Assembly: GCF_020524355.2 (NCBI RefSeq)
Contig: NZ_CP129019.1
Coordinates: 4,648,001 to 4,712,000, forward strand
DNA: 64,000 bases
DNA from: Mesobacillus subterraneus
GTDB taxonomy: Bacteria > Bacillota > Bacilli > Bacillales > Cytobacillaceae
Direction: 5' to 3'
This document shows, piece after piece, positions 47,553 to 55,583 of the stretch. Position 1 is the first letter of the stretch, and every line of letters begins with the position of its first letter. Position numbers and translations under genes: made by a program. The notes under the pieces are model-generated. The model did not search any database and was not told where the DNA came from. It saw only the letters and a program-made list of their open reading frames with translations.

Positions 47553-47705
47553 AGATAAGAAAGCATAAATTTCACTTCGAGAAATGGCCAGCTCCAGCGC
47601 CTAACCCCTCGAGTCGCTTCGGTCCGCCCACTGAAGTCAAAGAACGACTTCACCGGTCGGCCCTCCAGCGCTTGTCGGGGCTGACCAAGGCGCTTGCGCT
47701 TTTCT
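47553..47705. repeat. Nested intergenic repeat, middle-length copy
   Basis: The outer arms of the repeat at 4479-4545 are present. Inserted after CTCGAGTCGC is a module beginning TTCGGTCCGCCCACTGAAGT and ending GGTCGGCCCTCCAG. The module contains a GAAGTCAAAGAACGACTTC hairpin. A shared AAGAAAGCATAAATTT flank precedes it, as in the copy at 59814-60086. The rest of 47453-47851 contains only a terminator and a small palindrome. Confidence 0.8.
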
Positions 47706-47851
47706 TTGTGCAATCGACAGGTGCCTGTCATCACATAAAATTTGTCGAAATGGTTTATTTTTTGTGGCTATTGGAAGGATACAGGGAATTCGTGGAGAAT
47801 AATTATAGTTTAATATTGTCAAATTCTTTAATTTGAAGGTAGGGGGTCTTA

Positions 47852-48163
47852 TTGTTCGGTGGGCTTGGGTTTGCGGTGTTTTTATTTATTTCGGTGGTGC
47901 TCTATTTGTTGGTTAAGAATAAGGATGAAATTAAAAAAGTGAGCAATAGGAATAAGTTATTTGTGGCAGTGACTTTTGTGGGTCTTTTGATAGTTTCTGG
48001 GCTGACAATCTACTATGCAGGAAATTGGCTTGCAGGCTTTATTGGTAATGGAACACTAAAGTTCTTCTTTCAAATCATCTGGATGCTGATAGTAATTGCC
48101 CTTCTCAATATCATTTGGGAGACGGTATTGAACAGAGTCAAGCGTGATTCGGGAATCGTGTAA
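47852..48163 (+). CDS. Small membrane protein with three predicted helices, unknown function
   Basis: The 103-residue product has hydrophobic segments at about 5-21, 38-57 and 70-90, with KNKDEIKKVSNRNK on the first cytoplasmic loop. The TTG start at 47852 follows AGGTAGGGGGTCTTA. I recognise no family. It lies alone between repeat sequences. Confidence 0.6.
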   Translation: MFGGLGFAVFLFISVVLYLLVKNKDEIKKVSNRNKLFVAVTFVGLLIVSGLTIYYAGNWLAGFIGNGTLKFFFQIIWMLIVIALLNIIWETVLNRVKRDSGIV

Positions 48164-48199
48164 TGTCTCGTTCGACAGGTGCCAGTCATCGCTCAAAAC

Positions 48200-48294
48200 G
48201 AGCTCCAGCAGGCAACATCCACCTACCACATCGTATCCGGCGACAAGGACTTCAGGTATGTGATAATCAAGATTGGGGCAGCTAAAGTTTCTTA
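48200..48294 (+). pseudogene. 3' fragment of an unidentified gene
   Basis: A short frame reads ELQQATSTYHIVSGDKDFRY then VIIKIGAAKVS and stops at 48292-48294, directly before a good terminator. It lacks a start and a ribosome site, and repeat sequence (GACAGGTGCCAGTC) abuts its 5' side. The protein-like sequence next to a terminator suggests the tail end of a lost gene. Confidence 0.4.
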
Positions 48295-48327
48295 GGAAGC
48301 AGGCTGAATCTCGCCTGCTTCCTTTTG
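48295..48327. terminator. Bidirectional terminator
   Basis: GGAAGCAGGC and GCCTGCTTCC form a 10-bp stem. T-rich tracts follow on the plus strand (TTTTGTTTC), and it lies just past the stop of the leftward anti-sigma gene. Confidence 0.8.
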
Positions 48328-48329
48328 TT

Positions 48330-49826
48330 TCAATTCTGCTGTTGAACTGTAAAGCTGTTGAGGAGCCAGGTTTCATTAACTCGTTTAAAGGTGCAAGTGA
48401 TCATCCAGTTGTTTTCTTGTAGTTGCGTCAATTTATATTCAGTATCACTTAGTCTTTTGAGGTTAGATTTTAGGCCGTCCATGAACCTGGCAGGTTTTTC
48501 GTTTGAGATCAGGTAAATCCCATCAGACCTTTCTTCCACAATCCCGTCCAGATGTGTCTGCAAAAATTTCTCTGTTGCTAATCCATTGAATTCATTATTG
48601 ATTTCCTCAATCGTCTGATAGCTTTGGAACTTGTTTTCCGAGTCTTCACTGGCATCGGCAAAAACTCTCTCTTGAATTTCACTATAGTCTCTCAATATTG
48701 TTACTGCTCCGCCATGGTTAAGCCATGGAGAGGTCAAGTCTTTTTCCGTCTGAATCGACTCAATTTTCCAGATGCCATCTTGGTTCTTAAAAGTAACAAT
48801 CAATGTTTCACGCCCATTCATATCGCCTTCCTGTACCTGGGTCAACTGATATTCATGATCAGATATTTTTCCCAGGTTAAACGGGTTTTCTGACCAAAAG
48901 GTACGTACAGAATCCATCGGTATGACATAAAGCCCGTCGTCTCTCTCATCCAATCGGAAACTGAACGTTGCTTCTACATACTCATACGACATAAAGTCAA
49001 CAAATAATTGATAAAACTCTTCTTTGGTTTTATACGTACGAAACTTAAAATCCAATTCATCAAGAGCATCCTGAAAAGCAGTTTTTCTAACCGAATTGTA
49101 TCTCTGAAGCAGGCTGAGAGCTTCTTTCTCTCCAAAAGAAACTTCAGGTTCCGTTTCTTCCACCTTTGGCAGAGAGTCCAGATTAGCTTCAAATCCTTTT
49201 GCTTTTAAAATCGCTTCGGCAATCCTGTAAAATTCGCTTTCTTCCATGCTTCCTTTACGCTCGACGATTTGGTACATGCCTTCATCCTGCCAAGTAAGGA
49301 AAATGTGATCCTCTGTTACCTTATTAATAACGCCATCAAGGTCTGCAGCCAGCTTAACAGGACTACCAGGGACAGGATAACCAGGCTTCTCCTTCCGCAT
49401 GACATAGGCAAAATAATCGACCTCATTTTGTTCATTCACATATAAATGTTCGTAAACATCATCATTCGTATGAGTATGCTTGAAGACATATCCTTCTGGC
49501 ACATAAGGCGGTACAATCAGCTCGGGTTTTTCTTCATCCTGCATATCATCAACAGGAGGTTCATCAACAGGAGCTTCTTCCTTGTCCGGAGTGGTTTCTC
49601 CCTGGTTCATCAAGGGATCCGACTTAATAACATAGTAGATTCCAAAGCTGAAAATGAGGAGAAACGCAGCACTCATGGCTGTGGGTATCAAAAAACGGAA
49701 CCTGCTTACCCGTGGCTTTTCGTTAAACCGTGCAACTACCTTTTTTTGCATCTCAGGACCGAATTCAAACCCTTCCAACTCACCCTCCAGCATTTCTTGT
49801 TTTAGTTTCTTCAACTGTTCTTCCAT
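48330..49826 (-). CDS. Anti-sigma-like membrane protein with tandem extracellular domains
   Basis: The 498-residue product has a cytoplasmic N-terminal segment of about 45 residues, one membrane helix (about 47-67), a Glu/Pro-rich linker, a DUF4367-like domain (YVPEGYVFKHTHTNDDVYEH), and two related C-terminal domains (about 235-365 and 375-498). The last two share YKTKEEFYQLF/YQTIEEINNEF and SDHEYQLTQVQE/SDTEYKLTQLQE. They resemble the IseA-type inhibitor fold, a tentative match. The ATG at 49826 follows AAAGGAGTGGTGACG and overlaps the sigma-factor gene by 47 bp. The layout fits an anti-sigma factor that binds the ECF sigma and senses wall state. Confidence 0.75.
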   Translation of the reverse strand: MEEQLKKLKQEMLEGELEGFEFGPEMQKKVVARFNEKPRVSRFRFLIPTAMSAAFLLIFSFGIYYVIKSDPLMNQGETTPDKEEAPVDEPPVDDMQDEEKPELIVPPYVPEGYVFKHTHTNDDVYEHLYVNEQNEVDYFAYVMRKEKPGYPVPGSPVKLAADLDGVINKVTEDHIFLTWQDEGMYQIVERKGSMEESEFYRIAEAILKAKGFEANLDSLPKVEETEPEVSFGEKEALSLLQRYNSVRKTAFQDALDELDFKFRTYKTKEEFYQLFVDFMSYEYVEATFSFRLDERDDGLYVIPMDSVRTFWSENPFNLGKISDHEYQLTQVQEGDMNGRETLIVTFKNQDGIWKIESIQTEKDLTSPWLNHGGAVTILRDYSEIQERVFADASEDSENKFQSYQTIEEINNEFNGLATEKFLQTHLDGIVEERSDGIYLISNEKPARFMDGLKSNLKRLSDTEYKLTQLQENNWMITCTFKRVNETWLLNSFTVQQQN

Positions 49827-50337
49827 CGTCACCACTCCTTTCCTCTAAAATTTCCTTCAATAATGATTTTGCACGGGAAAGTCTCGACTTCACCGTATTC
49901 AGGTTCAAACTGCTGATTTCCGCTATCTCTTTAAGGGAACATTCCTGAAAATAAAACAGGAAAAGGATCTCTCTATATTTCACAGGCAATTGAAATAATG
50001 CTTGTGTCAGTTCCTGGTTTTCGACGCTCTTGATTAGTTCGGTTTCAGGGCTGGCCTGATGGTTCGACAAAAGCGATGAGATATAGCCGCTGACAGAGAC
50101 CTTACGATGATGCCAGCTTTTCAGATAGTCCTTGCAATGATTAGATGCAACACGGAACAGCCAGGTCTGGATCTGAGAGTTGCCCTGGAAGGTATCGTAC
50201 TTTTGGTAGCACTTAATAAATATTTCCTGCGCCAGATCCTCTGCTGTCTGCCTGTTCCTGACATACGAATATGCCAGGTGGAGCACCGCAGTCCCGTATT
50301 GTTCCATCAAATCTCCAATCGCTTTTTCCTTATGCAT
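49780..50337 (-). CDS. ECF-type RNA polymerase sigma factor
   Basis: The 185-residue protein has sigma region 2 (YSYVRNRQTAEDLAQEIFIKC, and TFQGNSQIQTWLFRVASNHC) and region 4 (LPVKYREILFLFYFQECSLK with NTVKSRLSRAKSLLK). It would direct RNA polymerase to envelope-stress-type promoters. The ATG at 50337 follows CTGGAGGTGAAGAA. A promoter with ECF-type elements precedes it, suggesting autoregulation, and its anti-sigma partner overlaps its 3' end. Confidence 0.92.
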   Translation of the reverse strand: MHKEKAIGDLMEQYGTAVLHLAYSYVRNRQTAEDLAQEIFIKCYQKYDTFQGNSQIQTWLFRVASNHCKDYLKSWHHRKVSVSGYISSLLSNHQASPETELIKSVENQELTQALFQLPVKYREILFLFYFQECSLKEIAEISSLNLNTVKSRLSRAKSLLKEILEERSGDDGRTVEETKTRNAGG

Positions 50338-50366
50338 TTCTTCACCTCCAGGGTGTGTTTACTCTT

Positions 50367-50392
50367 TAGACGAACGCGAATGTAAAAAGTTT
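50367..50392 (-). promoter_or_regulatory. ECF-type autoregulatory promoter of the sigma-factor gene
   Basis: On the minus strand AAAC (-35 core, 50389-50392) is separated by exactly 16 bp from CGTCTA (-10, 50367-50372). This matches the AAC-N16-CGTC pattern of Bacillus ECF sigma factors. The start codon is about 30 bp downstream. Confidence 0.65.
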
Positions 50393-50436
50393 ATTAAACA
50401 CAAGAATGTTTATGATTCTGACTTGGTGGTAAAACA

Positions 50437-50462
50437 AAACAGGCACCTGTCTAAGGTGCCTG
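50437..50462 (-). terminator. Terminator after the LysM-NlpC/P60 gene
   Basis: CAGGCACCT and AGGTGCCTG pair around GTCTA. On the minus strand the stem is followed by GTTTTGTTTT, a T-rich tract. It also belongs to the AGGTGCCTGTC repeat family. Confidence 0.7.
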
Positions 50463-50466
50463 TCCG

Positions 50467-51543
50467 TTAATAAAATCGCTTAAAGCCTTCGAAATGCTTT
50501 TTGTAGTAAGAGTTGTCAAGATTGGTAATGGTCACGCCCGAATCACTAGCATGGATGAATGCATTGTTGCCGAGGTAAATGCCCATATGGGAAATACCGC
50601 GTTTATAAGTATTTTCAAAGAATACGAGATCGCCCGGCTGCGGATCATTCACATAGTAGGAACGGTTATAATAGCCTTCGGAAGAATAGCGTCCCATCTT
50701 CATGCCGGCTTTGTTGAAGGCGTAATAGATGAATCCGCTGCAGTCGAAGCCTTCCGGTGTGCTGCCGCCCCAGACGTATGGAGTACCGAGAAGGTCCTGG
50801 GCTATCGCCAGCACTTCAGGATCAATATCCTGGACAGGCTTGGCAGCTGCCTGGTCATTCTTTGCAGGTTCTGCAGGAGCAGAAACCTCTGCCTCCTTGC
50901 TTACCAGCAATTTCTGCCCGGCATAGATCATGTCAGATTTCAGGTTGTTCAGCGTCTTCAGTTCCTTTACTGACATATCGAATTGCTTTCCGATTCCGCT
51001 AAGCGTATCACCAGACTTGATTATGTATTCAGTTTGTGCCGGCTTAGCTGGCGCGGCAGGTGTTTTTGGCGCACTCTGAACGGGAGCATCCGGCTTGGTT
51101 TTTACTGGAGCCACAGCTGATGCATCTGAACCGTTCGATACCTTCAGCTTTTGGCCGGGATAAATCAAGTGGCTGCTAAGATCGTTCCATTTCATCAGAT
51201 CGCTGAGTGAAATTTTATGCTGGGAAGCGATCTTGCTGAGTGTATCACCGCTAACAACAACATAAACAGAAGCTGTCTCGGCTTTAGCAGGCTGTTTTGC
51301 CGGAGCAATAACGGGCTTAGCCACAGGCGTATTGCCTGGAACTGTTAGTGTCTGATTCACATAAATTAAATCAGAGGATAATTTATTCAGTTTCTTCAAA
51401 TCAACAACAGTGGTTTTATAGGTAAAAGCTAAGCGGGATAATGTATCCCCTTTTTTAACAGTATATGTATCTGCAGAAGCGATTCCCGAGAAGGAAGAAG
51501 TCAGAATGGCGGCGGTGATAAGCGATGCGGCTTGTTTCTTCAA
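50467..51543 (-). CDS. Secreted cell-wall hydrolase with three LysM domains and NlpC/P60 endopeptidase
   Basis: The 358-residue product has a signal peptide cleaved near GIASA-DTY, three LysM domains (YTVKKGDTLSRLAFTY, YVVVSGDTLSKIASQH, and YIIKSGDTLSGIGKQF) joined by Pro/Ala-rich linkers, and a C-terminal NlpC/P60 domain. Catalytic residues are Cys in GFDCSGF, His in ISHMGIYLG and His in FIHAS. It should cleave D-gamma-glutamyl-diaminopimelate bonds in peptidoglycan, like LytF or CwlS. The TTG start at 51543 follows GGAGTGACGACAAAAA. It is convergent with nothing and has its own terminator. Confidence 0.94.
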   Translation of the reverse strand: MKKQAASLITAAILTSSFSGIASADTYTVKKGDTLSRLAFTYKTTVVDLKKLNKLSSDLIYVNQTLTVPGNTPVAKPVIAPAKQPAKAETASVYVVVSGDTLSKIASQHKISLSDLMKWNDLSSHLIYPGQKLKVSNGSDASAVAPVKTKPDAPVQSAPKTPAAPAKPAQTEYIIKSGDTLSGIGKQFDMSVKELKTLNNLKSDMIYAGQKLLVSKEAEVSAPAEPAKNDQAAAKPVQDIDPEVLAIAQDLLGTPYVWGGSTPEGFDCSGFIYYAFNKAGMKMGRYSSEGYYNRSYYVNDPQPGDLVFFENTYKRGISHMGIYLGNNAFIHASDSGVTITNLDNSYYKKHFEGFKRFY

Positions 51544-51735
51544 TTTTTGTCGTCACTCCAATACTTGTCAGTTTTATACTCATTTTATCATAGATGAATA
51601 GGGACATATATATAATTATGACAAATTATAGAAAAATTACGGGAATCCTAAAGATGTTTCTGGAAATCTATTTACAAATATAATCGATTTTAATAGAATA
51701 TTGTCATTGCAGACAGAAAACAGGAGGATCATGAA

Positions 51736-51891
51736 GTGAGATCATCTCAAGAAAAGTTATCAGAATTGAATCAGGAACTTGTTTTTGATGTCATCAGGAA
51801 GACGTATGAAAAAGGAAAGAGCAGCGAAGAAATGACAATCCAGAAGCTGATGGAAGATTTAATCATAGACTTAAAGACTTGCACAGAATGA
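51736..51891 (+). CDS. 51-residue small protein, unknown function
   Basis: A short frame with a GTG start at 51736 lies seven bases after AGGAGG and reads MRSSQEKLSELNQELVFDVI…EEMTIQKLMEDLIIDLK. It is predicted to be helical and soluble. A TATAAT at 51679-51684 lies upstream and a terminator follows the stop by a few bases. The complete expression signals argue for a real gene. I do not recognise a family. Confidence 0.55.
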   Translation: MRSSQEKLSELNQELVFDVIRKTYEKGKSSEEMTIQKLMEDLIIDLKTCTE

Positions 51892-51894
51892 AAA

Positions 51895-51932
51895 CTGGCA
51901 GCCTTCTAAATAAGGCAGCCAGTTTTTTTGCG
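51895..51932 (+). terminator. Intrinsic terminator after the 51-residue gene
   Basis: CTGGCAGCCTT and AAGGCAGCCAG pair with one A-A mismatch and are followed by T7. Confidence 0.85.
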
Positions 51933-52026
51933 TTTAACAGAAGGCAACGTGATTACTGCCCGTCATATTGAACCAGCATCTGCAGTATATTAAAATAAAG
52001 TTAGAATGGGCCAAGGGGGAGATCAT

Positions 52027-52902
52027 TTGAAAAAAGTACGCAAAGCGATCATTCCGGCAGCGGGTCTTGGTACACGCTTCCTGCCGGCGACAAAGGCGAT
52101 GCCGAAGGAAATGCTGCCAATCGTTGATAAGCCGACGATCCAGTATATTGTTGAAGAAGCGGTAGCGTCAGGAATCGAAGAAATTATCATTGTGACCGGT
52201 AAAGGCAAGCGTGCCATCGAGGATCATTTCGATTTCGCCCCGGAGCTCGAGCGTAACCTTGAGAGTAAAGGGAAGCTCGAATTGCTGGATAAAGTCAGGT
52301 ATTCTAGCAATCTCGCAGACATTCACTATATCCGGCAAAAGGAGCCGAAAGGACTTGGCCATGCTGTCTGGTGTGCGCGCAACTTTATCGGTGATGAACC
52401 ATTTGCTGTTCTGCTTGGCGATGATATCGTCCAAAGCGAAACACCATGCCTGAAGCAGCTGCTGAACCAATATGAAACAACTCGTTCCTCTGTGATCGGC
52501 GTCCAAACGGTCTCTCCGGAAGAGACGCATCGTTACGGCATCATTGACCCATCGATTCAGGAAGGGCGCAGATACCAGGTCGAAAATTTTGTTGAAAAGC
52601 CGGAGCCTGGCAAGGCACCTTCCAATCTGGCAATCATGGGCAGATACATCCTGACCCCTGAAATCTTTATGTTCCTGGACCACATTGAAGCCGGTGCGGG
52701 AGGGGAAGTCCAGCTGACCGACGCCATCCAGAAATTGAACCAGATCCAGAGAGTATTTGCCTATGATTTCGAGGGGAAGCGATACGATGTCGGAGAAAAG
52801 TTCGGTTTTGTGAAAACGACCATCGAGTTTGCGCTCCAGGATGAGGAGCTCCGTCCCGATATCCTAAAGTACCTAGATGAAATCCTCCTTCACCAACGGT
52901 AA
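52027..52902 (+). CDS. gtaB: UTP--glucose-1-phosphate uridylyltransferase (GtaB/GalU family)
   Basis: The 291-residue enzyme makes UDP-glucose from UTP and glucose-1-phosphate for teichoic-acid glucosylation, glycolipids and polysaccharides. Signatures are [46 protein letters not shown] and VLLGDDIV. The TTG at 52027 is preferred because AAGGGGGAGATCA lies just before it; an ATG at 52006 would place the ribosome site inside the gene. Bacillus often has more than one paralogue (gtaB, yngB, ytdA), so the symbol is family-level. Confidence 0.92.
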   Translation: MKKVRKAIIPAAGLGTRFLPATKAMPKEMLPIVDKPTIQYIVEEAVASGIEEIIIVTGKGKRAIEDHFDFAPELERNLESKGKLELLDKVRYSSNLADIHYIRQKEPKGLGHAVWCARNFIGDEPFAVLLGDDIVQSETPCLKQLLNQYETTRSSVIGVQTVSPEETHRYGIIDPSIQEGRRYQVENFVEKPEPGKAPSNLAIMGRYILTPEIFMFLDHIEAGAGGEVQLTDAIQKLNQIQRVFAYDFEGKRYDVGEKFGFVKTTIEFALQDEELRPDILKYLDEILLHQR

Positions 52903-52907
52903 AACAG

Positions 52908-52940
52908 AAAAATGGTGTCCCGAAAAGGGACACCATTTTC
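52908..52940 (+). terminator. Intrinsic terminator after the uridylyltransferase gene
   Basis: AAAATGGTGTCCC and GGGACACCATTTT form a 13-bp stem with a short loop, and the T-rich tail is part of the second arm. Confidence 0.85.
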
Positions 52941-52944
52941 TATG

Positions 52945-52985
52945 GAAGCAAGGGGAGCATATCACGTACCTTTTGCTTCTTTTGT
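52945..52985. repeat. Hairpin element sharing 15 bases with the IS3-family element tip
   Basis: GAAGCA (52945-52950) and TGCTTC (52974-52979) can pair and are followed by TTTT. The loop contains AAGGGGAGCATATCA (52950-52964), identical to the outer 15 bases of the insertion sequence end at 55492-55506. ACGTACCTT and TGCTTCTTTT also match the inverted repeat at 26583-26656 on its other strand. The 53000-53199 region shows no gene. Confidence 0.6.
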
Positions 52986-53199
52986 GTTATGAAATTTTCA
53001 AGGAGATGGGCGATTCCTGTTGGCTTTGGATGTTATAGTTTGCTGACGATCAGGCTATTTAGGATTACGTGTATTTGTGGGAAGTAATGAACATGAATAT
53101 TCTGTGGCTGTTCGGTTGTTGAACGGTATCTATAAAGTAAGATCATTATGTCATAATAAAGTAACCGAAAGCAAAATAATATAAGGGTGAGGGATAGGA

Positions 53200-53760
53200 A
53201 TGTATAAGTGCAATCGTTGTTTTGATAGAGAGGCGAAAATTATCGTAACTGATGAGGGGCAAGAGCGACTTTGTAATCGTTGTTTTAACGATATGGTTTC
53301 TGAAGAAATAGGGGTAATGCTAGAGACGATGCCGGAAGAGATCGTCGTTAACGATTTCTCTGGAACTAGGAGGGATTTTACGGTCCAACAGCGACTTTAT
53401 CCGAATGGCATCTTCTTGGAGGCAGTTGAGGACTTAGAATATGGTTACCAGTATTCTGTCCATGGTGAGTTAGATTGTAACCAAACGGAATTATTTCATA
53501 AACTGGTAAATAAGGTTAAGCTTAATGTTTCTAAACGATATACAAAGGCTGGAGAATTCCGAAATGGTCAAAAATACCTCTCAATCATTGATGATGAAGT
53601 CGGAGGACGTATTGATTACGATGATTCGAATCCTTCTGTACCCATGGTCGTAGTAGATGGTCGACCTTATACATGGGAACAATTAGGTGAGATGATAATG
53701 AGGTTTGAAGGATTTCAGTTTAAAATGAATTTCTTTGATCAGACAGATGAAGTGGAATAG
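53200..53760 (+). CDS. Uncharacterised protein with N-terminal zinc ribbon (DUF7713-like)
   Basis: The 186-residue soluble product begins YKCNRCFDREAKIIVTDEGQ and continues LCNRCFNDM, giving two CxxC pairs that should bind zinc. The remainder is an alpha/beta domain (FEGFQFKMNFFDQ near the end). The ATG at 53200 follows AGGGTGAGGGATAGGA. The family assignment is tentative and no function is known. The terminator that followed this gene appears to have been split by the insertion sequence downstream. Confidence 0.75.
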   Translation: MYKCNRCFDREAKIIVTDEGQERLCNRCFNDMVSEEIGVMLETMPEEIVVNDFSGTRRDFTVQQRLYPNGIFLEAVEDLEYGYQYSVHGELDCNQTELFHKLVNKVKLNVSKRYTKAGEFRNGQKYLSIIDDEVGGRIDYDDSNPSVPMVVVDGRPYTWEQLGEMIMRFEGFQFKMNFFDQTDEVE

Positions 53761-53882
53761 GGGGGAAGAAAGACATGAGGAAGGTTTTCTTGCTCCATTC
53801 GGTAGTCTAAATATATTTGATAGTGAAGCACGGGGAGTGAACTGCTCCCCGTCAAGTAGACAGTGGAAATAATAAAAACAGC

Positions 53883-54796
53883 CTAAGCGGCTTTAGCCCT
53901 GAATTCTAGGGGGCTAAGGCCGTTTAATCTTTTTTGGTAACGTTCATGATTATAAAAGTATATGTACTCATCAATCGCCGCAGAAAGCTCTTCAAAGGTC
54001 TTATATTTCTCCATGTAATATTTCTCGCTTTTCAGTGATCCCCAAAAGGATTCCATTGGACCATTGTCAATACATCTTCCGACTCGGGACATACTTTGAG
54101 TCATCTGTGCTTGATCTATTCTTTGTTTAAATCCAAAATGGGTATACTGAAAGCCCCTGTCGCTATGTATAAGTGGGCGGTCACCATTCAGTAGGGCCGT
54201 GGACTGATCCAGCGTATCAAATACCAGTTTATTGTTGTTGGAATGTCCAAATACGTAACTAACGATGGCTCCATCATGTAAGTCTTTAATTGCACTCAAA
54301 TAAGCCTTTTTTGCTTCTCCATACTTGAACTCAGTCACATCAGTTACCCATTTCTCATTTGGACTTTCGGCTTGGAAATTACGGTCTAACACGTTTTCTG
54401 CGACGTGTTGAGGGGTTGACTTTTTATAGCGATTTTTCTTTTTCCGAATAACGCTTTGAATGCCGACAATCTTCATCAGCCTATAGATTCGCTTTTCATT
54501 GAAGCTCTTGTTCAACCTTCTATTCAAAGTCATCGTAATCCTGCGGTAGCCGTAGATTCCTTTAACCTCCTCATGGAGAGCCTTCATTTCTTCTACAAGC
54601 ATCACATTTTGACATTCACGCTTGGAAGGTGTTCGCTTCAGCCATTTATAATATGCAGACCTACCAACCCCGCAATTTCACAAAGCATAACGAAAGAGAA
54701 TCCTTCTTCTTCGTGTAGTTCCTTGATAGCGATATATTTCTCCTCAAGGCGTATCTGGCTTATCTTCGCCTCCTTTCGATCTCCTCTAACTTTTTT
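53883..54796 (-). CDS. IS3-family transposase OrfB (DDE integrase), frame-disrupted
   Basis: The catalytic residues are visible as Asp in WVTDVTEF, Asp in LIHSDRGFQYTHF and Glu in NGPMESFWGSLKSE. The HTH_21-like region (EMKALHEEVKGIYGYRRITM) precedes them. The part before 54605 is read from the orfA frameshift site A-AAA-AAG at 54790-54796, giving KISQIRLEEKYIAIKELHEE. One base is missing from the C run at 54668-54671; with it the reading is EIAGVGRSAYYKWLKRTPSK. It normally forms an OrfAB fusion transposase by -1 frameshifting. Confidence 0.88.
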
Positions 54797-55437
54797 AGGA
54801 ATAAGTTCTCTGCGCGTAATCGCTCATTTTCGCTCGCAAGCCTCTTCATCTCCAATTTCATCTTCTGTTCTGGGGAGAGTTCAACTTCTTCCTTTTTCCT
54901 CCCTCGCTTATCCCGAAGGGCTTCTTCGCCGCCATCCTCATACTTTTTAACCCATTGATATGCTTGTTGGTAAGAGACCTTAAAGGTCTCAGCTGCCTTC
55001 TGATAATCCTTGCCGTTCTCAAGGCAATAGAGCACAATCTCTTTTCGTTCATTTATGGTAGTGTTTCTTCTAGTCATAGTGTTTGTCCTTCCTTTGGAAG
55101 TGTCCTTTAATTCTCTATGACTATTATACTTGTTAATCCATTTCTGGAGGACGCGTCTACATGAGATTTCATACTTTCTGATAACATCATTTTGAGAGTA
55201 GTCCCCACTAAGATAGTCCTGTACAGCCGCCAGCTTAAGTTCCTTAGAATACCTCTTCCAGGTAGAAGACTTCTTTAATCCTTCTGCTCCGTATTTTTCA
55301 TACCTGTAGACCCAATCATAAATTGCATGATCATTTACTTTGTATATAAACTTCAGCTCTGAAATAGAATGGCTACCCTTTTTTAACGCCTCTACAATCT
55401 TGATTTTATCTTGGAATGAATATGTCCTTTTTGACAT
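54760..55437 (-). CDS. IS3-family transposase OrfA (helix-turn-helix)
   Basis: The 225-residue product has two helix-turn-helix units (KIKIVEALKKGSHSISELKF and KEIVLYCLENGKDYQKAAET) and a C-terminal leucine-rich coiled coil (KMKLEMKRLASENERLRAEN) for oligomerisation. The slippery A-AAA-AAG lies near its end. The ATG at 55437 uses AAAGGGGAG as ribosome site, which is held in the arm of a strong hairpin. Confidence 0.92.
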   Translation of the reverse strand: MSKRTYSFQDKIKIVEALKKGSHSISELKFIYKVNDHAIYDWVYRYEKYGAEGLKKSSTWKRYSKELKLAAVQDYLSGDYSQNDVIRKYEISCRRVLQKWINKYNSHRELKDTSKGRTNTMTRRNTTINERKEIVLYCLENGKDYQKAAETFKVSYQQAYQWVKKYEDGGEEALRDKRGRKKEEVELSPEQKMKLEMKRLASENERLRAENLFLKKLEEIERRRR

Positions 55438-55446
55438 AATAAATAC

Positions 55447-55499
55447 TCCCCTTTAGGTAGACAGATTTTTATTTTTTAATCTGTCTACCTAAAGGGGAG
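55447..55499 (-). promoter_or_regulatory. 22-bp perfect inverted repeat covering the orfA ribosome site
   Basis: A 22-base arm beginning CTCCCCTTTAGGTAGACAG is repeated in inverted orientation after an 8-10 base T/A-rich loop. In mRNA that enters from outside the element, the hairpin would pair AAAGGGGAG, the orfA ribosome site, with the terminal inverted repeat. Confidence 0.75.
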
Positions 55500-55583
55500 C
55501 ATATCAGAGCTCTCTCTGCTTCTTTTTAAAAGAATTGAAAGAAAAAGATTCATGATATGCTACTTTAATCGGAAGGGATAAAT

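Larger units (their letters stand above)
53838..55506 (-). mobile_element. IS3-family insertion sequence (IS150-like), 1,669 bp
   Basis: The left tip reads TGAACTGCTCCCCGTCAAGT and the right tip, reverse-complemented, reads TGATATGCTCCCCTTTAGGT. Both continue AGACAG. A 3-bp target duplication, GAG, flanks the element at 53835-53837 and 55507-55509. Inside are orfA (helix-turn-helix) and orfB (DDE integrase) on the minus strand. OrfB carries a frame lesion, so this copy may be inactive. Confidence 0.92.
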
